This document shows positions 6,120-13,570 of a stretch of DNA of 20,268 bases, piece by piece. The notes under the pieces are model-generated. The model saw only the letters and a list, made by a program, of their open reading frames with translations. It made no database searches and was not told the origin of the DNA. The translations under genes and the position numbers were made by a program. Numbering within the stretch: position 1 is the first letter of the stretch; every line of letters starts with the position of its first letter. Source of the DNA: a virus; IMG/VR virus record IMGVR_UViG_3300047550_000971, positions 1-20,268 of that record. One strand, 5' to 3'.

Positions 6120-7507
6120 TATAACTCCGCACTAAAAGCAATAGATGCAGCAATATTATTTGTATAGGCAAGGCACGCTTGGCCAGCAGTAGATGAAACT
6201 TCAGTTGAATTATAAAGACGACAACTATTTTCTGTTGCAAGATCTAATGTAAAACTATTAACATAGTCTACACCACCGCTTCTATTTAATGCATAGTAAT
6301 CAGTTCCAGTTGTTATTATTGCCACTGGTGTTGTACGCATAGATACAGGGAAAAATATTCCAACATCAACCTGGTTTGAAGCAAAAAATGAACCAATCGC
6401 AATTATTTTACTAGTACCACTAATAGGTTTGTGATAATATCTTTGGCATTCCCGCAACTCTTGACTATAATTTTTAAATTCAAATGTTGTTGGATTTGAA
6501 TTTGCCTCTAGTTGAACACCAGTTATTTGCCAATAATTATTAATTGCAGATGCAAGATTTGTTTGACCTACAACACGGTTTATATTAACTGTTGATCCCC
6601 AAGTAGTCTGCAATGATCCAGAGGATCGGTCTGATCCAGCACCTAGCCAAAAATTTAAATATAATGATGCAGCATTATCATTATCAAATGTACCAATCGT
6701 GTCTGCTGGAAATGTTATAATCTTGCGCTCCCAAGTTGCACTTGCACTAATTGTATAAGAAGCAGATACGGAACGAGTATTATCCGCATCTTGTAATTCA
6801 GCAATATATGTTCCAGTTACGTTTGATTTTACCCAAAATGAAAGTGTTAATGGTTGTGCTGATGCTGTTCCTTTAGCAATACGCTGAAGATCCTGACCTT
6901 CAAGAAATTGCGCTATAAAATTAACATCTGAAGCAGAAGGTGAAGCATCAGCGGTTGTACATAACATTCGTAAAGATTTTCTAAATCCACTTCCAGTTGG
7001 TGCATCATTTTCAATATTTTGTGTCCATGTTCCAAGACTACTAATACCATGATACCAACGATCAGCAGTACGATAATCACCAGTAGTAATTCCTGTAACA
7101 CTGGCACTTCTTTGGTTAATTTGCATACTGCCGTTATATAACAAATTTCTATTTGAAAATAATGGTGCTTGATCATAAACAAATGCAGTAGTAGCAATTT
7201 GAGTATTATCTGTACCCACCGATGCAGTGGGGGCAGTTGGAATGCCAGTTAGTGATGGTGAAATCTTTGTTGCATATGTTGTAGAAGCACTAGATTGAGT
7301 TAAATATGCAGATAGATCAACTACTACACTAGTTGCTGTCCATGTTGTACCGTTCCAAACACTCAAAACATTATTATCTGAATCTATCCATAAATCCCCC
7401 GTACCTGCGGCGGTAGGAGATGCAGATTGATACTTAGCCCCAATTAATGATCCAATAGGAATCCATTCAGATCCTGTATAGACGTACGCTGGTTTTCCTG
7501 GTGGCAT
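6119..7507 (-). CDS. Large tail fibre, NLLYNG/CQRYY module, AEL end (copy 3)
   Basis: A 462-residue fibre. Residues 26-57 form a GDLWIDSD...WNGTTW repeat; 68-80 carry a YLTQSSASTTYA shaft repeat; 88-113 include the TQIATTAFVYD element common in fibre shafts. Residues 121-358 form the large conserved module: NLLYNGSMQINQR, TADRW, DAPTGSGFRKSL, LEGQDLQ, LTLSFWVKSN, ITFPADT, QTTWG, ITGVQLE, ELRECQRYY. It resembles a carbohydrate-binding jelly-roll. The last 100 residues are unlike the paralogues at 7526 and 9789 until the shared FSAEL end, so this is the likely receptor-binding tip. Start is ATG with a -10 box 7 bases upstream and no Shine-Dalgarno site. Confidence 0.9.
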   Translation of the reverse strand: MPPGKPAYVYTGSEWIPIGSLIGAKYQSASPTAAGTGDLWIDSDNNVLSVWNGTTWTATSVVVDLSAYLTQSSASTTYATKISPSLTGIPTAPTASVGTDNTQIATTAFVYDQAPLFSNRNLLYNGSMQINQRSASVTGITTGDYRTADRWYHGISSLGTWTQNIENDAPTGSGFRKSLRMLCTTADASPSASDVNFIAQFLEGQDLQRIAKGTASAQPLTLSFWVKSNVTGTYIAELQDADNTRSVSASYTISASATWERKIITFPADTIGTFDNDNAASLYLNFWLGAGSDRSSGSLQTTWGSTVNINRVVGQTNLASAINNYWQITGVQLEANSNPTTFEFKNYSQELRECQRYYHKPISGTSKIIAIGSFFASNQVDVGIFFPVSMRTTPVAIITTGTDYYALNRSGGVDYVNSFTLDLATENSCRLYNSTEVSSTAGQACLAYTNNIAASIAFSAEL

Positions 7508-7514
7508 AATAAAT

Positions 7515-7523
7515 ATTATATCA
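7515..7523 (-). promoter_or_regulatory. Extended -10 box, near-leaderless start
   Basis: TGATATAAT ends 7 bases before the ATG at 7507, directly after the TAA of the preceding fibre gene. Confidence 0.62.
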
Positions 7524-7537
7524 GTTTAGAGTTCAGC
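7515..7537 (-). repeat. Junction repeat, copy 1 (23 bp)
   Basis: Spans the last codons (SAEL end), the stop codon and the -10 box. It matches 9778-9800 at 22 of 23 positions by direct comparison; the single difference is the third base of the last Leu codon. Confidence 0.8.
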
Positions 7538-8971
7538 ACTAATACCAATATACCCTGCTGTATTATTATTATTAGAAATAATATACATTGTTCCAGCAGT
7601 CAATCCACTTGCTACACCTAAATAAACTTCTGTTGCTGTTGTAGTACCAGCACCAATACTTGATGTTGTAACAGCAGTAATTGTTGATGTTGGGATATGT
7701 AATCCTATATTAGAAACTTCAACTGCTGTTGGCGGAACTCTCATATCTACTGTTTTTTGTATTAGACACACTGAGTTTGTTGTACTTATTGCTCTTGCCC
7801 AACCATGTGAGGCATATGCACCAACTGGGGTATTAGATCTCCAATAATACCTTTGACATTCAGAAAGTTCTTGACCATAAGATTTAAATTCATATCCAGT
7901 AGCAGAACTACCAACTTCTAACTTTACCCCTGTAAATTGGATATATTGACTAGCAGTTAATAAAGTTAGTCCTGGTGCTCTTGCACTTGCAGTAGTTCCC
8001 CAAGTAGTTTGAAGATTTGATAAACTTCCAGGACTTGATGTGCCTCCTGTGCCGTATGTTGATCCTCCTGCAAGCCAAATATTTAATTGTAAAGAACCAT
8101 TATTATCATTATCTAGTACCCCGCTAGTATCTGCTGGAAATGTAATAGTCTTATATTCCCATGTTTGAGATGAGGATGTTCCACAGGATGCTGAAACATA
8201 TCTGCTATTATCAATATCCTCTAATTCAATAATGAGTGTTTTTGTAGCATTTGATTTAATCCAAAAAGAAAGAGTAAGTTGTTGAGCACTTGCTGAACCC
8301 TTTCGTATTGACTGTAAATCTTGCCCCTCTAATGTTTGACAAATTAAATCTTTTGTACCACCACTTGGAAGCATTGAATTTGTATCAGTACAAAGCATTT
8401 TTAATGATTTTCTAAATCCAGATCCTGTTGGTGCGTCATTTTCTACAGATTGAGTATATGTTCCATTACTAGACCCAGTGCTGAATTTCCATCTATCAGC
8501 AGTATAATAGGCATTAACGCTTGTCCCAGTTAATCCAGATGCGCTTGCAGATCTTTGAACCACCTGCATGGCTCCGTTGTATAACAAATTAGAATTAATT
8601 GCTGTGCTACCACTTGGCAATCCTGACACCGATGCACTAGTAAATACAACAGAAGCACTAGTAAAGTTTACCGTCCCAGTAAATGAAGGGGAGTTTATTC
8701 GGGCATATGTAGTTGATGCACTACTTTGTGTTAGATATGTTGCAGATGCACTAGATATTCTTAAGTAATTTGCTGATGCATCAACTTTAGATAAATAATC
8801 ATTAGCATCAAAAACATTAATTGTACTATCAGAATCTATCCATATTTGACCAGTAAATGCACTAGCAGGTGCAGAGGCTTGATATGCTGCAATAGCATTT
8901 GGGGAAATAAGCGGAGTAGAAATATTTGCCCATTCTGTACCAGTCCACACCCTGGCATTTTTATCAGTCAT
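7526..8971 (-). CDS. Large tail fibre, NLLYNG/CQRYY module, AEL end (copy 2)
   Basis: A 481-residue fibre, the largest here. Its first residues (RVWTGTEWANIS) are a short attachment-like W motif. Residues 40-56 are a GQIWIDSD unit. Residues 69-91 carry consecutive YLRISSAS / YLTQSSAS / TYARI shaft repeats, followed by FTGTVNFTS. The conserved module (128-377) has the same landmarks as its two paralogues: NLLYNGAMQ, TADRW, DAPTGSGFRKSLKML, LEGQDLQ, LTLSFWIKSN, QTTWG, GVKLE and CQRYY. Residues 378-476 are a divergent tip; the end is GISAEL. An insertion rich in Gly, Ser and Thr (303-318) is absent from the other copies. The -10 box is 8 bases from ATG. Confidence 0.9.
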   Translation of the reverse strand: MTDKNARVWTGTEWANISTPLISPNAIAAYQASAPASAFTGQIWIDSDSTINVFDANDYLSKVDASANYLRISSASATYLTQSSASTTYARINSPSFTGTVNFTSASVVFTSASVSGLPSGSTAINSNLLYNGAMQVVQRSASASGLTGTSVNAYYTADRWKFSTGSSNGTYTQSVENDAPTGSGFRKSLKMLCTDTNSMLPSGGTKDLICQTLEGQDLQSIRKGSASAQQLTLSFWIKSNATKTLIIELEDIDNSRYVSASCGTSSSQTWEYKTITFPADTSGVLDNDNNGSLQLNIWLAGGSTYGTGGTSSPGSLSNLQTTWGTTASARAPGLTLLTASQYIQFTGVKLEVGSSATGYEFKSYGQELSECQRYYWRSNTPVGAYASHGWARAISTTNSVCLIQKTVDMRVPPTAVEVSNIGLHIPTSTITAVTTSSIGAGTTTATEVYLGVASGLTAGTMYIISNNNNTAGYIGISAEL

Positions 8972-8979
8972 GATAATTT

Positions 8980-8985
8980 ATTATA
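8980..8985 (-). promoter_or_regulatory. -10 box, near-leaderless start
   Basis: TATAAT 8 bases before the ATG at 8971, starting right after the TAG stop of the preceding gene. It lacks the TGN extension (TAG instead). Confidence 0.5.
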
Positions 8986-9771
8986 CTACATACCACCAAG
9001 AAAGAATGATGGTGGTATGGCAGCAGCGTCTGATCTATCATCAACATATAGTTTTGTAGTTAAGTCATTAGAATTTACTGGGGTAGCAGCACTTACTACA
9101 CCAGTAAAAGAACCAGTTGAAGCAGATACACTAGTAGAAGCAGATATAGTATATGCTGATAGTAAATTAGGTGAAAATAGTTCTCCAGAAATTGTTCCAG
9201 TAAATGTACCGCCTGATTTTAACATATAGTCATTAGAGTTAATAGCAACTACTTGTTCATCAGCATCTACCCAAATATCACCTATTGATGGAGTAGAAGG
9301 AGCATTATTTTGATAAATAGCGGCTGCACCTACAGCACTTTCCCAAACGGTACCAGTCCAAAAGTTAACTGTTGAATCATCAGTATCAATCCATACATCA
9401 CCAATAGTTGGGGAAGATGGAGCGGTAGCCGAAACACTTACATATTGATTACCAACACTTTCATAAATACCGTTCAAAGAAAATGAAACATTTGCAGTAG
9501 ATGATCGTACATATAATTCATCACCATCTTCTAATGCAAACCTAAAAGTTTCGAGGGTATTCTTGATAGGAATCGGTACATTATAAGTAATATATGCATA
9601 TTGTGAAGCACTAGATGATCCTGATGGTTGTATCCATACTTGTACCGCTGATTCTGCGGAGGCAGACATATTTGTAGCAATTACTGAAACTATCGACTGC
9701 CTTTCAGCGGTATGAAGAAGAGTATTCGTATTTGCCGCAGGATTTGCTAAGGCCAATCGAACAATTGCCAT
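8986..9771 (-). CDS. Fibre/appendage protein with two GDxWVD repeats and FFLGGM end
   Basis: A 261-residue modular protein. Residues 1-105 (VRLALANPAANTNTLLHTAERQ, SVIATNMSAS, YITYNVP) are a beta domain paralogous to that of 17805-18536. Two lollipop-like repeats follow: PTIGDVWIDTD...WTGTVW (121-143) and PSIGDIWVDAD (161-171). Residues 185-245 contain shaft elements (SGGTFTGTISG, TPVNSNDLTTKLYVDD) common in fibres. The end is AAIPPSFFLGGM, identical in its last six residues to the gene at 1302-2213. The single-gene unit begins at an ATG with the -10 box 6 bases away. Confidence 0.87.
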   Translation of the reverse strand: MAIVRLALANPAANTNTLLHTAERQSIVSVIATNMSASAESAVQVWIQPSGSSSASQYAYITYNVPIPIKNTLETFRFALEDGDELYVRSSTANVSFSLNGIYESVGNQYVSVSATAPSSPTIGDVWIDTDDSTVNFWTGTVWESAVGAAAIYQNNAPSTPSIGDIWVDADEQVVAINSNDYMLKSGGTFTGTISGELFSPNLLSAYTISASTSVSASTGSFTGVVSAATPVNSNDLTTKLYVDDRSDAAAIPPSFFLGGM

Positions 9772-9777
9772 ATACTG

Positions 9778-9786
9778 ATTATATCA
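9778..9786 (-). promoter_or_regulatory. Extended -10 box, leaderless start
   Basis: TGATATAAT ends 6 bases before the ATG at 9771, three bases after the stop of the preceding AEL fibre. Confidence 0.65.
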
Positions 9787-9800
9787 GTTTAAAGTTCAGC
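9778..9800 (-). repeat. Junction repeat, copy 2 (23 bp)
   Basis: Counterpart of 7515-7537, covering the AEL codons, TAA and extended -10 box of the neighbouring gene pair. Confidence 0.8.
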
Positions 9801-10946
9801 GTTTGCTACCCAGTTAAATGCCATTAAACTTCCACCACTTCCAGAGGTTATTCCACCTGAAAAACCTTGCATAGAAATTGTTGCTGCACCACCTGTTACA
9901 TCTGGATTACCAGCAGTATTAACTTGAACTTTTGCACTGGCTCCAGTTCCTGGAGAGTAAACAGTAACTACTGGAACACCTCTTTTATAAACATTAAATG
10001 TTACTGGAATAGTAAAAAATGTATTAAATGTTGCATTATTATTATTATAATATACTGCTCCTTGATGTGTTCCAGTAACAGATCCAGGATTGGTGGCAAT
10101 GTCATAAGACTTTTCGTAATATCTTTGACACTCCCTTAATTCATTGCCAAATGATTTAAATTCAAAAGAGGTAGCAACTGGTCCTATTTCTAATTGTGCT
10201 CCTGTCATTTGCCAATAATTATTAGTAGCAGAGGCAAGATTAGTTTGCCCTACCGCTCTAGAACTTGTTAATGTTCCCCATGTTGTTTGAAGTAGCGAAC
10301 CACTAGTAAAGTTTGATCCTGCTGCTAACCAAAAACTAACTTCTAGAGATAAAGCATTATCATTATCAAATACCCCCACGGTATCTGCTGGAAATGTTAA
10401 ACGCTCAAATTCCCAGGTATTTGCAGAAATAATATTATAAGAAACAGATACACTTCTATTATTATCATTATCTCTAAGTTCTGCTATATATGTACCAGTA
10501 ACGTTAGATTTAACCCAAAAAGATAATGTGAGTTGTTGAGCAGAAGATGTTCCTTTTCTTACCCGCTGAACATCCTGACCTTCTAAATTTTGTTCAAGAA
10601 GCAATACATCAGTAGCAGCAGGAGAAGCATCGGCAGTAGTGCAAAGCATCTTAATTGACTTTCTTAATCCTGATCCTGTAGGAGCATCAACTTCTACAGT
10701 TTGAGTCCATGTTCCAAGAGAAGATACTGATGCAGACATTCTATCAGCAGTATAGTAACCACTTGTTGTAATACCCGCCACACTAGCAGATCTTTGATGA
10801 ATTTGCATAGCCCCGTTATACAACAAGTTTTTATTTGCCATATATGAAACACCAGCGGCATTTGTAAGATCACCCGTACTTGTTGTCAATGCTGATGGGG
10901 TAGAAGAAGATATATGTTGAATGGTATTAGTCTTTAGAGTACTCAT
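9789..10946 (-). CDS. Tail fibre, NLLYNG/CQRYY module, AEL end (copy 1)
   Basis: A 385-residue fibre. The N-terminus is short: MSTLKTNTIQHISS (1-14) is a typical oligomerisation/attachment start of phage fibre-tip proteins. The conserved module occupies 40-277 (NLLYNGAMQIHQR, YYTADR, DAPTGSGLRKS, LEGQDVQ, LTLSFWVKSN, LTFPADT, QTTWG, MTGAQLE, ELRECQRYY). The tip (278-380), rich in Asn, Gly and Val, is unlike the other two copies, and the end is WVANAEL. The ATG overlaps the stop of the coiled-coil gene upstream as ATGA. Shine-Dalgarno is weak (AGGCGG), so expression probably relies on coupling. Within the module it is closer to the copy at 6119 than to that at 7526. Confidence 0.9.
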   Translation of the reverse strand: MSTLKTNTIQHISSSTPSALTTSTGDLTNAAGVSYMANKNLLYNGAMQIHQRSASVAGITTSGYYTADRMSASVSSLGTWTQTVEVDAPTGSGLRKSIKMLCTTADASPAATDVLLLEQNLEGQDVQRVRKGTSSAQQLTLSFWVKSNVTGTYIAELRDNDNNRSVSVSYNIISANTWEFERLTFPADTVGVFDNDNALSLEVSFWLAAGSNFTSGSLLQTTWGTLTSSRAVGQTNLASATNNYWQMTGAQLEIGPVATSFEFKSFGNELRECQRYYEKSYDIATNPGSVTGTHQGAVYYNNNNATFNTFFTIPVTFNVYKRGVPVVTVYSPGTGASAKVQVNTAGNPDVTGGAATISMQGFSGGITSGSGGSLMAFNWVANAEL

Positions 10947-11173
10947 TGTATACCGCCTAAAAGTAATTTTGCTTCATCTTCTGTTATACCAAGTTTTTCA
11001 AGCAGTGCGGCTTTTGCTGCTGCACGTTCTGCTTCTGCTTTTTGTTTTGCTAGTTGTTCTTCCTCATAATTTTGTTGATCTAATTCACGTTGCGCTAATT
11101 CATCAATAGTAAATGGCCGCTCAATGGTTTCACCAGTATTAGCATTAATTTCCACCCACATTATTTCACTCAT
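10943..11173 (-). CDS. Small coiled-coil fibre-associated protein, copy 2
   Basis: A 76-residue protein. MWVEINANTGETIERPFT (5-22) is followed by a charged helix of about 40 residues rich in Glu, Gln, Lys and Ala (24-60, probable coiled coil) and ends LLEKLGITEDEAKLLLGG. The last motif, LxKLG(I/L)TxxExxxLLG, is shared with 11816-12082. Small proteins of this shape accompany fibre genes in other phages, by analogy with fibre-assembly chaperones; no function is established here. AGGA lies about 8 bases before ATG. It is overlapped by the next fibre gene (ATGA), which fits a chaperone translated together with its client. Confidence 0.82.
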   Translation of the reverse strand: MSEIMWVEINANTGETIERPFTIDELAQRELDQQNYEEEQLAKQKAEAERAAAKAALLEKLGITEDEAKLLLGGIQ

Positions 11174-11175
11174 GA

Positions 11176-11808
11176 TTAATTCCTATATCCATAGACTCTA
11201 ACAGTGCCACCGCTAAAAGTGCTACTTGTAGGTAGTAAAGTAAAAGATTCATAACTGGCTGCTGTAGTATGACCACCTGTATAAAAGTTAATAGATGGAC
11301 CTGTGGTATTAGCCTCATAAGTTGAAAGTGATTGAAATCCAGTGCCTACTGCAATAAATGGACTAAATATAGTTAAATCTATTGGTGTTGCCATTTCACT
11401 TGTTGTCACACTGGCTAATTCAAAAGCATTTTGATTAGAACCAACACCTAAAGTCCAGACAGTAGATCCAAGAAGGTTGCGATAGTTATAATTAGTGCTT
11501 GCATCAACACCTCCAGTACGCAAACGAAATCTCAATGTAGGCACCCCTGCTGCAACATAAACACGTTCAATTAAAATACGATAAACATTGTAGGTTGCGG
11601 AAAAACACGAATTAATGCTAACACTAGAACCTGATAATGCAGCATCAACAATCTTCACCAAACCACCAGCGGTATTAATCTGAGTTTGAATAGCAGAAGT
11701 AGTATTATCTAAATATCCTAATTCTGTACCTGAAATATTTACAGATGCCGAGGTAGAAATATTATTAATACCCCCCAATGATCCTGATCCATCTAGAGTA
11801 ATAGGCAT
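11176..11808 (-). CDS. Fibre tip protein with C-terminal RVYGYR domain
   Basis: A 210-residue protein. Residues 1-50 (PITLDGSGSLGGINNISTSASVNISGTELGYLDN) are a short repetitive shaft start seen in phage fibres. From about residue 52 (VKIVDAALSGS) a single beta domain continues to the end with YNVYRILIERVYVAAGVPTLRFRLRTGG, YRNLLGS, and a final GGTVRVYGYRN; I associate this pattern with phage fibre-tip domains. No tag of the FFLGGM or AEL type is present. The ATG is 6 bases from a TATAAT box whose TAA ends the preceding gene. First gene of a three-gene unit with a coiled-coil protein and an AEL fibre. Confidence 0.83.
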   Translation of the reverse strand: MPITLDGSGSLGGINNISTSASVNISGTELGYLDNTTSAIQTQINTAGGLVKIVDAALSGSSVSINSCFSATYNVYRILIERVYVAAGVPTLRFRLRTGGVDASTNYNYRNLLGSTVWTLGVGSNQNAFELASVTTSEMATPIDLTIFSPFIAVGTGFQSLSTYEANTTGPSINFYTGGHTTAASYESFTLLPTSSTFSGGTVRVYGYRN

Positions 11809-11814
11809 GATTTA

Positions 11815-11820
11815 ATTATA
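11815..11820 (-). promoter_or_regulatory. -10 box sharing the upstream stop codon, leaderless start
   Basis: TATAAT ends 6 bases before the ATG at 11808. The upstream reading frame ends GGG GTA TAA, so its stop is inside the box. The TGN extension is missing (GGG). Confidence 0.55.
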
Positions 11821-12082
11821 CCCCCGCATTTCCTAGTAATGCTAATACTTCTTCTTCTGTTAAACCAAGAGCAGCAAGTTTTGCTAGTGCTGAATCAACT
11901 GCTGCCTGCTTCGCAGCAGTAGCAGACTCTTGCTCCGATATTAGCCGCTCATACTCTTCTTGTATTAATACAGGATCAATAATACGTCCATCAGAGTCTG
12001 CCCATACTGTTAAATCAGGTTCGATACTTACTGGTTCTCTGGCAACATTTCTTGCCGCTTCAACAAAAAGTATTTCAATCAT
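11816..12082 (-). CDS. Small coiled-coil fibre-associated protein, copy 1
   Basis: An 88-residue protein starting MIEILFVEAARN. Residues 24-50 (LTVWADSDGRIIDPVLIQEEYERLI) lead into an Ala/Glu/Gln-rich helix and the C-terminal KLAALGLTEEEVLALLG, paralogous in layout and end motif to 10943-11173. I chose the ATG at 12082, which overlaps the previous stop as TGATG with GGGG 7 to 10 bases upstream; a GTG three bases earlier (12085) is the alternative and adds one residue. GC content is visibly higher than in most neighbours, as for the gene before it. Probable assembly partner of a fibre; inferred. Confidence 0.8.
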   Translation of the reverse strand: MIEILFVEAARNVAREPVSIEPDLTVWADSDGRIIDPVLIQEEYERLISEQESATAAKQAAVDSALAKLAALGLTEEEVLALLGNAGV

Positions 12083-12639
12083 CACGACCCCAAATCAATC
12101 ACAGTAATGCTGCGGTTTTGGTAGACCTGTGCAGGACTACTACTCCCCCGATATTTACAGGTAAAAGTGTTGCTTCCTGCTGTTAGCGTGGTAAGCATGT
12201 ATACCGCTGAGAGTTGTATGACCGTGTTGTATAGTCCACTGCCAATTGCCGAATTGTTAAGTGCGGTGGTATCGGTTGCTGCTATTGTTGTGGCACCCGA
12301 AACCGCAAAACTCATAAGTGCAGCACCTACCGCTCCACCGTTATAACAGTACGCAGTCAAAATCACTAATGCTTTCGTTCCAGTCGTCAATGTTACTGCT
12401 GGACCTACAGTTGCGAGGTCTGTATAGGTAGTACTGGTTGTTGTTTGATTAGTAGCGACAGTTGAGGTAGCAGCACGCAAAATAGCAGACGACCATACAA
12501 CATCACCTGTAAACGTGGGACTAGCAGTAAGCGCAACTGTTCCTGAACTACCAGGCAGGGTCAATGTCACATCAGATCCTGTAGCGGGGGCAGCCAAAGT
12601 AACAGACCCATTTGTAGCCCCATTAATCTTTAATGGCAT
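12082..12639 (-). CDS. Tail fibre tip protein of higher GC content
   Basis: A 185-residue protein. The N-terminus PLKINGATNGSVTLAAPA followed by GSDVTLTLPGSSGTVALT (21-39) is a shaft/attachment segment common in marine phage fibres. The tip domain (about 46-185) is an all-beta fold rich in Thr, Ala and Ser ending QNRSITVIDLGS. Two sample rows within the gene have 45 and 52% GC, whereas sample rows in other fibre genes have about 28-35%, suggesting recent arrival. Start ATG lies one base after the previous stop; the Shine-Dalgarno sequence (GGACAG) is weak. The next gene overlaps its stop. Confidence 0.85.
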   Translation of the reverse strand: MPLKINGATNGSVTLAAPATGSDVTLTLPGSSGTVALTASPTFTGDVVWSSAILRAATSTVATNQTTTSTTYTDLATVGPAVTLTTGTKALVILTAYCYNGGAVGAALMSFAVSGATTIAATDTTALNNSAIGSGLYNTVIQLSAVYMLTTLTAGSNTFTCKYRGSSSPAQVYQNRSITVIDLGS

Positions 12640-12640
12640 A

Positions 12641-13165
12641 TTAAATCACTGTCCAAACACTACCAGAAGGAACTGTTACCGTTACCCCGCTGTTAATTGT
12701 AACAGGACCAAAACTTCCAGCATTCTTATTAGTACTAATAGTATAGTTATCTGTTATTGTTATATCATTTTCATAAAATGCTTTATTTGTACCCCCACCT
12801 GTAGCGCCTGCTCCAGCGGCATTGACCCAAGAAGATCCATTATAAACAAATAATGCTAAAGTATCGCTATCTACCCACAACTGCCCCGTTACTGGATTTG
12901 ATGGGGAAGATGATTGATAAGATAAAGTTGTAAGAGTATTTACCCATGAAGATCCATTATAGATATATGAAACATTATTGTCACTATCTACCCATATTGT
13001 AGATGTTGGTGCATTAGATGGAGCGGTAGATTGATAGTAAATATCTGACTCATCATCTAATTCCTGAATTGCCGCCTGCACATTATTAGAAAGAATATTG
13101 TTGACTGGAACAAAACTTACTTGAGAAGCAGTCGTATATGTTTGTGGTCGTGCATACCCAGGCAT
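12641..13165 (-). CDS. Fibre protein with two GxLWVDSD repeats and WTVI end
   Basis: A 174-residue modular protein. SFVPVNNILSNNVQAAIQELDDE (17-39) is a recurrent phage fibre helix. Two repeats follow: YQSTAPSNAPTSTIWVDSD...YNGSSW (44-74) and YQSSSPSNPVTGQLWVDSD...YNGSSW (83-113). The C-terminal part (135-174) is a small beta roll NYTISTNKNAGSFGPVTINSG, then TVTVPSGSVWTVI, which I recognise as a terminal module in phage fibres. The start ATG is preceded by two tandem TATAAT sequences, the nearer one 6 bases away. First gene of a three-gene unit. Confidence 0.86.
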   Translation of the reverse strand: MPGYARPQTYTTASQVSFVPVNNILSNNVQAAIQELDDESDIYYQSTAPSNAPTSTIWVDSDNNVSYIYNGSSWVNTLTTLSYQSSSPSNPVTGQLWVDSDTLALFVYNGSSWVNAAGAGATGGGTNKAFYENDITITDNYTISTNKNAGSFGPVTINSGVTVTVPSGSVWTVI

Positions 13166-13171
13166 AATTAG

Positions 13172-13180
13172 ATTATATCA
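13172..13180 (-). promoter_or_regulatory. Extended -10 box, leaderless start, tandem TATAAT
   Basis: TGATATAAT ends 6 bases before the ATG at 13165. A second TATAAT directly upstream (13179-13184) contains the previous gene's TAA, giving TATAATGATATAAT. Confidence 0.65.
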
Positions 13181-13570
13181 TTATACGATTATTGTTTGTT
13201 GAGCGGGTATATTTTTATAGGTAACACTATTAGTTTTTGGATATCTAATACCCATTTGTACTAATACTTGTTCTGCCGCTTCATTTGCACCAAATCCATA
13301 AAACTCATAAAGAATAGTTCCTTGATTGGTAATGATATAGAGTTCATCATATGGACACCATGCACAATATACCCCGATTCCATTACCAGTTTCTGTAATT
13401 ACCTGCCAAATATCTACATCTTCTACTCGTAATGGACGTAATCCATTCCAATTATATGTGGGGGGTAGATCATTAATTCCATCTCGTAAATTATCATATT
13501 CTGATTTCATTAAACCTTGATTAGGTAAAAGTATATGTTGTGTTGTCTTAAATCGTACTCTTCTACTCAT
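13181..13570 (-). CDS. AWCPY-family small phage protein, copy 2
   Basis: A 129-residue paralogue of 2753-3157. Conserved landmarks: FKTTQHILL (7-15), RVEDVDIWQVI (48-58), GIGVYCAWCPYDELYII (64-80), YEF.GFGANEAAE (88-100), RYPK (109-112) and a C-terminal QQTIIV. Its ATG overlaps the stop of the glycine-rich gene upstream as ATGA, so it is made with that fibre. No Shine-Dalgarno site stands out. Unlike copy 1 it has no promoter box of its own. Function unknown; the strict linkage to glycine-rich fibres is the main clue. Confidence 0.85.
   Translation of the reverse strand: MSRRVRFKTTQHILLPNQGLMKSEYDNLRDGINDLPPTYNWNGLRPLRVEDVDIWQVITETGNGIGVYCAWCPYDELYIITNQGTILYEFYGFGANEAAEQVLVQMGIRYPKTNSVTYKNIPAQQTIIV

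Noticed and set aside
8846-9229. 127-residue plus-strand ORF spanning two genes
   Set aside because: It crosses the junction of two minus-strand genes and has no family signal; likewise 9867-10139, 12515-12853 and 19090-19344.
6119-10946. Diversity-generating retroelement acting on fibre tips
   Set aside because: The variable tips look unrelated rather than adenine-mutated copies of one template; no template repeat or reverse transcriptase is present in the window.
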